This document shows, piece by piece, positions 38,701 to 50,700 of a DNA stretch of 64,000 bases (the stretch's first letter is position 1; each line of letters begins with the position of its first letter). The stretch comes from Ciona intestinalis (Eukaryota; Chordata; Ascidiacea; Phlebobranchia; Cionidae): contig NC_020172.2 in assembly GCF_000224145.3 (NCBI RefSeq), positions 3,765,557-3,829,556 of the forward strand. The letters are read 5' to 3'. Under the pieces are notes generated by a model. The model did no database searches and was not told the origin of the DNA. It was given only the letters and a program-made list of their open reading frames with translations. The translations under genes and the position numbers were made by a program.

Positions 38701-41700
38701 CACCATACTGGTGCACTACATACCTTAATCTTAAGATATTCATTTTCTCTCTGTTGGCTTTGTGGCTCCAGTGGTTGAACTTGTGGATTGGGATAATACT
38801 TGAGATAAGCGTTAGGTGGAAAGTTATAAACATGGTTGTCCATTTTAAGAAGGGGGGTGGAATTTAGAAACAAAGTATCGGAAATATTTGTGGATGCGTT
38901 ACTGCCCTGGCCTTTGCTTATCTGAAAGTAAAAAAAGTTGTGTTTAATTGGAAATTGAAAAAATAATATTTTAGAAATTATATTTGTTAAAAAATTGAAA
39001 AACAAAGAAAATAGAATCTGGTTAAAGTAATTCATTAAAAATTAAAATTTTAGCGATTAAAAGTATTAACAAAATGGATAAACAAACAAATAGGATGCAA
39101 TATTTAAAAAAATGTTTCAGTAATTAAACATAATAAACTAAAGAATAGAGAAAAAAAAGTATCACAACTTTTCTGAAACGTTTTTTTGTATTCTATTCCT
39201 ATAGCCTAAAAATTAGCTTATTTAATTAACATACCAGTGGTGTTGGACATATCATGTATGTATTGTTTACCACAACACATGAGGATAAATAATCTGTGTC
39301 TGTGAGAGCTGGAAGTTCATTTACTGAGCGCTTGTGTTTCCATGCTCGAATTACTGACGAAAAAATACTCCGTTTTCGACGGTTTCGGACCGTAACTCTG
39401 TAAGAAAGGTGGTCTAAATACTAAGATTTTTTTTGGAAAATATATAGTTAACAAAAAAATTTGACAATTTATTATTAAAAAGGTTAACAGGGGCAAAAAA
39501 ATGTCATAAAAAAGTAAAGATAGCTTTTATTTAAATAAGCCAATAATTTCAAAAACACAACAACTTATTTAAATATTAATAAAAATAACTTCAAATTTAG
39601 AAACAAAAATATCTTTTTTAGGTATAAAAATATTTCATTATAAATAAGAAAAGAAAGTGAAAACTTACAGAAGTTTTGGTGTTTGCACTACATTGAAATT
39701 GCTGCCAATGAATGAAATATTTCGTCCACCAGCAAGAAAACTGGTCAATTTGTTTGGAGATAATGTAGAGTATTCCTTTACCTGGAAAATAAGTAATTAA
39801 TCAAATTATGATAAATATCACAATTTATCTGTTGTTTTACAGATGTTCTGATTCATACACCTTATGCTTGCTTACAAGCTACCATGTATGTAACTTTGTG
39901 GGTGTGTTTTGTCTGTATGGCCAACAATTTAGACAACCCATTAGTGACCACTGAGTTGAACCTCTATAGAATGACTTTACCCCCATAGAATATAATATAT
40001 AATCATCTAATTATGTACCGTGAGGATACGGTTTTAAAATTCTTTGAATGATCTTTGTTTACTACCAAATTGGACAAGAAAATAGAATTAAAAGGTGTCC
40101 CATATTACCCCAACCTGCTACATATACATTATTATCATATATACCGTTGGATTTTCTTTGTATTGAAATGTAAACGGAGTTCGTAAGCTTAGGTTGTCAA
40201 AGTGAACGGTGACAGGTTGGTTATTCATAACATGGGCTGCAGGAGAGGTTGTACATTTCAGTGTATTTGATAATACTGGCCTGTAATGGAGTTTAAGTGT
40301 TAAGTTTGTATATGAATGAATGAATGTACCTTGCTTTATCCTCTCGTGGCCGGAAAACTTTTTTTTGGAAGAGGTGATTTTTTCTTTTTTTTATGTATGG
40401 CTGATAATTTAGACAGCCAACTAGTGACCACTGGGTTGAAGCAATTGCAGTTAAGTGTCTTGCCCAAGCACACATACGCCCACTATGGCATATACTATAT
40501 ACCACACACAAATGTAGCAACACAGATAAACCAAACATTTAAAAATCACCAACAATATGACATTTCTATCAAGTATTCTTAACAGATAAAAATATCCCTT
40601 TTTTTTAAAAAATATCAAATTTCTTGAAAAAATAACACATTTTTCTTGGAAATTACCAAATGTCTTAAAAAAATATCATTTTTTTTTAAATATAAAATAT
40701 CTTAATAAAATATTACATCTTCCTTAAAAAAATATCGCAATTTTCTTAAAAAATTACAACAAGAGCAAAACTTACGTAACAACCCGACAAGGTAAAGTTC
40801 CAATATCAACTGATATAAACAAGCCAGTATTTAGGTTTGTTCCTTCAATATTTATAAGCGTTCCGCCAGCTTGAGGGCCTGCTCTTGTAACCAGATCCGT
40901 GATTTTTGGGTTCCTGTGAAATAAATTGTTAAAATAACATGAATGTTTACATTTATTATTAGGTAATATTGTGTTTAAATTTATTATTTGGATTTATGTT
41001 GTAGTGCAACAATGCTTATGTTCAGCATAAATGTATGTTTTGTTGTGTTTAAGCGCACTGATTTTACAAACCTGAATAAAAAAAATGAACGAACCTGAAT
41101 GAGAATTCCTTTTCTGATTCCACAGTTATATTTCGAACTGTGACCGAAATTTTACCGGAAGCTTCATTTATATGGGCACTGGTTTCACAAACCACTCTGT
41201 AAAAAGACAATATATGAGGATTTTTTTAATTTATTTTTATGAGGATTGTTTTAACTATTTTAATAGCAAAAATCATATTTTTAAAACAATAAAGAGAAAG
41301 GAATCAACAGCAAAACAACTGTCAGTATATCATATCCTAATTTTTTATTCATCTTATCGAAAACAATAGCAAAATCATAATAATTTGCAAATTTTAAATC
41401 GATAATTTGAAACTGATATTTTATGTCCGAATTATTTTTGAATTTTAAAGTTTTTTTCCAATATTTTTTTAAGTTTTTCAAATTTTACCAAAATTTTTAA
41501 CTTTTTTCTACAAACTTTATATATATATATATATAAATAAACTTCACTTACGTTACAGATGTTTCGTACAAACGTTCAATAATTTGACACGAGCTACCAG
41601 CTACAACAACTTGTTGTATATCTTCCACCCTCACTCCCATGTTCATTCCACTAATCCTTACACGAGTTCCACCATCTAAGGGACCACTGCTTGGGGAAAA

Positions 41701-44700
41701 ACTCTAAAAATAAATTGCATTTTTTTTAAAAGTTTGAAACATGGATTTAAAAAAATGCGAATATATTTATTTATATGCATCAAAAAATAAGTAATTTTTT
41801 TTCAAGTTTTAAAATTTGAGGATAGCAGTTTTTTTTAAAAAAGCGAAAAAATTCATAATAAAAACATAAACTTTTATAATAGGTTTACAGCACCTTATAT
41901 AAAATTCTAAAAAAAATATATATATATATAGCGAAAAACATGCCATGTGAAAAACTTTATAAAACAAAAAAAACGTTAAACGTTTCAAAATATAGCAGGA
42001 ATTCATAAAATGTGGCGAAAAACTCTAAAACAAAAATAATTTGTATAAAATGAGAAAAAAATTTTAAAATCTATGATTATATCTTTACAATTTCAATGTG
42101 CCGACAGTATTAGGTTTAAATATTTAAAATAATCGATTTAAAAACTTACATTTATAACTTGTGCTGGACACTGGTGTGCAGATGTCACCCATTGTGTGGG
42201 GTCATAACATAATTCTCGTATAGTGCATTCATTAGATGATCCACACCACCCACAATTATAAATAGCATCTGATGTTACACAACGACTGCAATCGCCGTGA
42301 CCCACAGAACATTTGAAGAACTGAATTTTAAAAAAGTATATAATTTAAATTTTTTGAACAATTTTTTTATTTTTTTAAGTTTTATTTTTTTACAAAAATT
42401 TGTTATTTTTTTATATTTTCTTTTTTTTTTCTATGAATTTGTCCCTGCCCATGCAGCAAACAAAAATCGAATGCAATTAAATGGTGTGCTAAAGATATAT
42501 ATTCCTCCAAGAACTAAAAGCATCATCAGTCTTACATGAAAAATAGAAAATAGACATCATTCAGGTGACAATAAAATAATAAGTTTGCATAAAAAAAACA
42601 CTTAAAATGAACCTAAAAAATGTAGTAGGCTATGCAGTATATATGTTAAATAATAACAAAGGACTTGCAAGGCAATAAAACAATGAAATAAATGTAATGT
42701 CTAATACTGATAAGTTAAGCAGAAAAAAGGCAATTGAACACAAAATTTGGGCATGCAGAAAATAAATGGGAAATTATACTTTTTACCTGTTTTCTTTCTA
42801 TAATTATAAAATCTAAAAAGTATGAATTAGTGAAATGTGGTAAAGGCTTATAGTGCAGCACTGTATGTCAGACAAGCAAACTAGTTAAACAATCATTAAA
42901 CACATAGTATTGTGGGGTAAAATGTTATTAACTAGATCCTATGTTTCCTAATCGGGTTTTGAACAATTAACAACACTCTTTTGAGTCCTGAGGATATGGG
43001 TATTTACTTCTGTAAAAATTTTCTTTGTTTTCTACTATATTCGACAAGAAAAGAGAATGAAAACATATACCATCTTACCCCACCATACTATAATAGACAA
43101 AAAAGCACCCTAAAGTTAAACTGTGGAGTATATAGGCTATGGGTGAATACAATGATAAAATCTTAATATTTATATTCAAATTTACCGTAATTGGTTTAAA
43201 TTCTCGATAATCAACAATGAAATTTAATTTCCAAGCGACTGATATCGATGCTCTGGCAGTTACCGCATTCTGTGAGACAAGAGAGCAAAAATCAAATAAA
43301 TGAGCACATAATATATTATTTAAAAGATAATATGTAAAATGTAACAATATGTTAAAAACTTGATAGGCTTTAAAATCTGGTGAGGGCCATGCAGTAGCAA
43401 CCTGGCCCCCTAGGTGTTGAGGTAATGGGCCAATCCTGGCCTAAACCCCAGGTCTCACAGCGTGACTTACTGTAGAACCCACCCACGTAGAAAAAAAATA
43501 AAAATTGAATGTATAATGTTATTAAAAAAATACAGGTAAAATTAGTGCAGTTTATGTCTAAATATAAATGGTTTATAAATACCTGTGTATAGTTGTATGA
43601 ATGCTCATTGCATATAACTTCATTTAGTGCTGGGTTCCTGGTAAATACATTTATGTAGAAATAAACATTGTTTTTTTATATAAGTGTTTTATTATTTTTT
43701 TATAAATAATAAATATATATGGTAGGTTATAAGCTAGCAAGAGTGCACAAGAGTGCATAAGAGTGATAAGACAGAACACAACTACTGTTGTTGCCCAAAC
43801 ACGCAAAGATAAACAAGTTATATTCACTCACTCATTTCCTAAACTAATTTATATACTTTTCTTAAATTAGTTTCATAAATGAATGAATGTAACTTATTTA
43901 TCTTCGCACGGCATGGTAGCGACAGTCGTTACAAAATGTAACTGAATTAATGTGCCATATTTATCCTTACATAGCAGAAAAATGACAATTGTTATAATTT
44001 ATATACCTTGTTGCAGGCACAACGGTTGCCTCTCGATTCCCATCAATTAATATTTCACATCTATAAGTTCCCACTGATGGTAAATGCTCTGCATACAATG
44101 TAATGGCACGAGGCTGGCCAACTGATATATGCTGATCATCAGGTGCTACTCCCAGAATTGTGGGGCAAACCTGGCGAAAAATATTCATGAAAAAAATTTT
44201 TTTTTTGCTAGTTGTCAAAATTTTATTTAGAAAATATACTGGGCATACAATATCACTACTGTATAGTTCATTTTAAGACATGTTTGTAAGATAGGCTATT
44301 AAATTGTTTCTACAGTTTTACTGGGTACTCATGGATAATCTAATTAATTTTAGGGGTATTTACGCATACCTTGCATACCCATGTTAGGCGCCTATAAAGA
44401 ATTATTTTTTTGCTATTTAATTTGAAAATTTTGCTGTTTTTTTAAACTAAACTTACTGAGTGATTGGAACTACACAGTCTGATTCATATATTTTTGCGAA
44501 AGGTATGTAATTACCAAATTATAATCAAACACTCACTTTCTACTAAACTTTACAGGAAAAAATTTCGAAATGCTTTTTTCGGATTTTTTTTTGGCGATGC
44601 AACTTGAAAATTTTGCCTGACTTTTTAACCCAAACTTACTGAGTGGTTTGAAGTGCACAGATCTGATGCGTCCCCTTCTTGCGGCAAACATGTATGTTGG

Positions 44701-47700
44701 CTCACACACCATCTACAATCCCATTGGCTCGATAAACAGCCCACGCAGGGCGACATCTTTTGTAACGATTGTCCGTACAAATGACAATCATAAAACTGAG
44801 CGATGGTTGAGACAATGTCCACTTGTCGATCGTATCGAACGCTCAAACTAACGTTTATGTAATCTGTAATGAATAAATTTAAAATTTAAAATCTGTCATG
44901 TTACACTATTAAAGTATATGCCAGTCTGCATACTTTTTTATAGCATTTTTTATTTTTTATTTCTATATATATATTCTTTTTATTTTTTATTAATTTTTAT
45001 TTTTTCAGAAAACGAATGTATTTTTCATTGTGAGACATAATTTGAATATGAAATCATAANNNNNNNNNNNNNNNNNNNNNNNNNNNNNNNNNNNNNNNNN
45101 NNNNNNNNNNNNNNNNNNNNNNNNNNNNNNNNNNNNNNNNNNNNNNNNNNNNNNNNNNNNNNNNNNNNNNNNNNNNNNNNNNNNTATACCTAAAAAAAAA
45201 AATTTTTACAAATTTAGTACGTTGGGGTAAAATGGGATTTTTTATAAAGTTTGGTGGGGTAAAATGGAACGTTTTTCAAATAGTAGGTTGGGGCAAAATT
45301 GGACCTGTTTTTATACAGTCTGTTTTGGTAAGATGGAACATGTTTTCATATATATAGTAGGCTGGGGTAAGATAAGACATGATTTTATTCTCTTTTCTTG
45401 ACACATTTGGTAGTAATCAAAGAAAAATTTACAGAGTAATAAATCGTAGCCCGAATCCTGCAAACGAGCATTGTTGTCTGTTCAAAATACAATCAGGAAA
45501 AACAAGACTTAGGTGCAAACAAATCCCATCTTACCCCAACTATAGATTAAATCAAGTTGCAAATACAAAGACATTTTTATACGGGTAGTGACTTTGATTG
45601 TCAGCTTTTTAATATGTCATGACAATTCAAAAAAACTCAATTGTTGCCAAAACAATAAAATTTTAATTCAGGACAACACAGTATGACCTAAAGGTTAATA
45701 ACATGCGCAAAACAGAGTTTTCTCATAAGTGTTAAAGACAACAAGATTGTCATATGTTGTATTATATATGTATAGTAGGTTGGGGAAATTGGGACTACAT
45801 AAGCTCGTAATATCTAAACATCCCAATCGTGTTTTAAACAATTAACAAGGCTATATGGGAGTCTGAGGATACGGTTATAAATCCTTGAATGATTTTCGTT
45901 TACTACCAAATTCTCATCTTCCCCCACTCTACTATATGTTAATGCAAATAACAAAATAAATATGTTACAAAAAAAATGCAAAACATGATTGAATCTTAAA
46001 ATGTACAGTCCAGAGCGTTTTAACTAACTGTTCCTGGCTATTTTAAGTCAGTCACAATTATTGTACATTTTAATGGGTCTTTTTCAATGGGTGTCAGCTA
46101 TATTTAAAAATAGTCAAAGATTTTACGAAAAAATTAAAACAATTTTTGAAAAAATTTGAAGATTTTTTGAAAAAATTAAAAACATGACCACTATTAGAGA
46201 AATAATTTAAATAACAAAGTTAAAAAACATGATTACAAATATTCGTATTAGCAACCCCTCACCGAAGTAACAATATCAGCGTTAAGTGTTCGTTCTCTTG
46301 GTGTTGGTTGTGTTGCATAAATACACTGCTGAGTATCAGGTCCCAACCATCTTGTATTGTCGTAGAGGGCAGTCGCACATTCTTTCTTCGTGGAGCATCT
46401 ACATGGATTTATTAATAAAAAAAAATATTAAAAAAAAAAAATACAAAAAAATATATTTATTAAAAACAAAAAAATTAACAAAAAAATTAAGAAAAATGTT
46501 TGAAAAAAATATTCGTTAAAAGAGATTATAAAAAGGAAATAATAAAAAATACCATTTTGTCATTAAAAAAATGTCATATATATATAAAATTTAAAAAATG
46601 AAACTTTTAAATAAACAGCCTATTTACCTGCTTCCCAATATAAACCAAGAAAAATTATAAAAAAATAACATTTTGTTATTAAAAATAAGTCAAAATAAGA
46701 AAAATAGAACTGACTAATAAAGAACTATCATATGTACCTGCTTTCTAATATACACCATCCACAGTAAGGATCCATTGCTTGCGTACAATCACCACATGTA
46801 CCGAACCTCTCGCATGCAGCGGCACGTATACGAAATATCTGGAAAATTTAAGGAAATATTTCAATTTAATGTTACGATTATGTGAAGGGTAAAAAATAGA
46901 GGATTTTCAGACGGACAACAAAACATATAACTATTGGATAAGGTTAACATTGAAAATTTGTGGTTAGCATGCATTGAGATGCAAAATTGACAAATTGCCT
47001 AATGTATGATAAAGAAAGAACTATACTACTATCGTGGCAAAGTGGTTAGCACGCCTGCCTCTAACCTAAAGGCTATAGGTTCAAGGCTCGTCGCAGCTAC
47101 CATTGTGGGTGTATGTGTCCTTGGGCCACACACTTTTTGGCCATTGCTTTAACCCAGTGGTCACTACAGTCTAAATTATCCGCCATACATAAATAACAAT
47201 CACCCACAAACGTGCATACGTGGTAACTTGTAAGCTGACACAAGGTATATGAAACAGAACACCTGTGTTTTAACTTATAAACGACTGTCTTTTTCCAGCA
47301 CGCAAGGATGAAGCAAGTTACATCCATTCAATCATGCACCAAAAGAATAAAACAATCACAAAACTTACTGAATGTTTTGCAGTGACATACAGATGTGGAA
47401 CTTTCAATGTAGGGTCAGTGTCCCAAATAAAATCAGGTAATATTTCTTGACCAACATTAATGGTGGAATATTTTGTTGATGTGTTAATGTTGACCTAAAA
47501 ATGATCATTTTATAAAAAAAATAAGAAGAAATATGATAAAATAATATGAAACACAAGTATTTTAAAGTAGGTTTAAACAAGATATCACATATTAATAATT
47601 CAGATGAAATTTTAATAAAAAATTATTTTGCATGTGATGTTCAAAACATGTGAAATTTAACTGAAAATTGTATGTTATGTCTAAAATTGTATGTATGGGG

Positions 47701-50700
47701 GGCAGGCCTGCCTACCCTGCCACCCCAGGTTTGGCGCCTAAGTTTACATTATAAAGTTATACCTGTAGTATTGCCCCTTGTTTTGTACCAATGAAAGCCA
47801 CTTTTGTGTTGTTGTGATTTATATTAGTTGTTACAGCTGTGAACTCCACATTATGTTCTTTGTAAACTAGGGTTGCATTGGATGTGACCAAACGCACCAT
47901 GTTTGATGGCAGATAATAGGCACCACATAATACCTATGTAACAAATGGAATGTTTGTTATTTTGAATGTATATATAGTAGGGTGGGGGAAGATGGGACAC
48001 CTTTAGCACATAATATCCAGAAATCCTGACAGTGTTTTAAACAATTAACAACGGTCTATGGGAGTCGTGAGGACATGGTTTCTTATTTCTTTGAATGTAC
48101 TTTGTTTACTACTAAATGGGACGAGGAAATAGAGTTAAAAAGTGTCCCATCTTCCCCCATCGTACTGTATATAGGGTTTGGGGGGTAAAACCGAACACGT
48201 TTCATATAGTAGGGTGGAGTAAGATTAGACATGTTTACACAAGGTTGGGGCAAGATGAGAAATGTTTTCAAGTAGTAGGTTGGAGTAAGATGGGATCTGC
48301 TTCATATATTGGGGCGAGGTAAGATAGGACCTGGTTATATAGCAGGCCTGGAAAAGATGAGAAATGTTTTCTACTAGTAGGGTGGGGTAAGAAGAGAAAT
48401 GTTCCATTCCATTTGCTCGTCCCATATGTAGTAAACAAATATTATTTACAAAATTATGTAACCATAACCCCGGGACTATAACTAAAGGTTGTTATTATCA
48501 AAAACACCAAATATATCACTACTTTGCTATTTTATAATTTTACAAAAATGCTAATTTTTTATAATTTTGCAAAATGACAATACTTTTTATTTATCTAAAC
48601 AATTGTTTCATTGTGGGTGGAAAATTGTTAAATAGTTTAAAATAAAACCCCTAAAATGATCCATTTTTAGATTATTTTTAATAGGGGTCCGTCTTACCCC
48701 ACGGTTGTTTGCCATTGTTATCATGGGTTTTGTCAAGGGTGACTGCACTACCAAGGGTGAAGATACAATTACTAGGCAAGGACAATACAATAAAATACAA
48801 TGACTTTGTTCGTATTACAAATACCTTGCAAGAAATGCAGGTAATCTTATAAACTTATGTGCACAAGTTTTTAGTTATTGGACAAAAGCAATTTAAATTG
48901 ATTTCTTTTTAAAAATACACATACAAAGATTTTTTAATTTTTACTTTTTTTTTCACGGAAATATTTTTTTTAGTTCGTGAAACTGTTTAAGAATTTTTTG
49001 GAAGAACATTATTCTTAAATTTTAATTAAATTTACTTTTCAAAGAAAACAACCCCCAAATATTAATTATGCTTTAAGTGTTGAACAATCGGGTCACATGC
49101 CCACCTATATGTCTATACACAAAAGAGAACAATAGACAATCATAAATAATTTAAATTAAAATTGCAACTGACAAATAATTCTTTATCCTATTATAGAACT
49201 GAAGGTGGTAATTTGTAAAAGCCAACCCTATAAATGATGTATATTGTTAAAGATAAAAAGAATGACTGACTAATGAGCACACTTGTACACATCGCTCCAA
49301 CCCAGTGGTCACTAATGGGTTGTCCAAATTATCAGCCATACCCAGTGGCGCAGCCAGGGGTTTTACGGTGTCGCGACCCCCCCCCCCCCCTTTTAAACCA
49401 AAAATAAATTATTATAATTTAAAAAAAAATTAAAAACAAAAATATTTTTGAAAATTTTTTAATTAACCCCGACCTTGTTTTTTTTATGGCTGTGCCACTG
49501 GCCACACCCATACTTAAACAAAGAATAATCACCGACAAAGTAACATACATTGTAATTGTAACTGTTCTCAGTTATAACTTATAACGATTGTCTTTTTCCA
49601 GCCACAAGATGTAAAAAGTTAAATGTCTAGAATCAGTTCAACCAAAAAAAAACTGACCAAAATAAAAAACTATCAAAAATTTTGGTATTAACAGAGTAGG
49701 AATTTGACCAGTATAATTTATCAATATCAAACTCTTTTGGATCTTCAATTTCATTTCAAACATTTTAGTTTAAAAACCTAAAACTATCTTCAGTTAAAAT
49801 GTCTGCAATTAGATAGAAAAAATAAATAACGGCTAAAAATGCCAAATATCACAGATATTTTTGGCAGAGTAGAAATTTGCGTAAGAATCTATAGGTAGCC
49901 ATATAAAACACTCGAAATCTTGGGCACAGTAAGAAATATGAAATCATAGCAACCAACCTGGCGTTTGGGTACCACGTAACTAGGACAGTAATCCAAATCC
50001 ACTCGTTTTGGACGAACTATTAAGTCAGTGAGACTAGCCCCAGGTTTAAATAAATATATCTGAAAAAAATAAAATTTTAACTTAAAAGATGGGAAATAAC
50101 TTAAAAAAACATTTATTTATTATTAATATATATATATATATTTATTCCAGTTATTTTAAATTGAAAACAATATTTACAGAATTTCAATAATTTAAAAACA
50201 AAATTTATTTTTTTAAACTAGAAAACAAATTTAATATATATATTTCCTATTTTATCCTGGTTAACAATATTAATACTTCTAAATTTAATAACATTTTTAT
50301 ATTATTTTAATAACTTACGCCGCCATCATCTTTTTGACATTCATTTGGACGTGGCAGTTCAAGCAGATTCACAATTTCCTTTGTTCCGTTATAGCCTTTG
50401 TATTTATAACATATCTCAACTGTATCATAGAAAATTTCATCCAGATGTGACTTGGTGAAGTAGCATAGGGCAGAACCTGTCAAAAAATTGTGTAAAATAT
50501 ATATATATATATATGTAATTTTTTATATAGTACTGTGGGGTAAGATGGGATACAGTTAGCACCGAAATCTCATATTTCTGATTGTGTTTTAAACATTTAA
50601 CAACACTCTTATAAAGTCGATTTGCAGAAGAGATTGACCATGTCATTTAGGAAAAATATATAAATTTCTCTTACGTTTTGTTATACAATTTGGAATTTGC

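Noticed and set aside
47026..47110. tRNA gene
   Set aside because: The A- and B-box-like head resembles a tRNA, but it does not fold as a full cloverleaf by eye and is followed by the shared SINE body; it is a SINE head.
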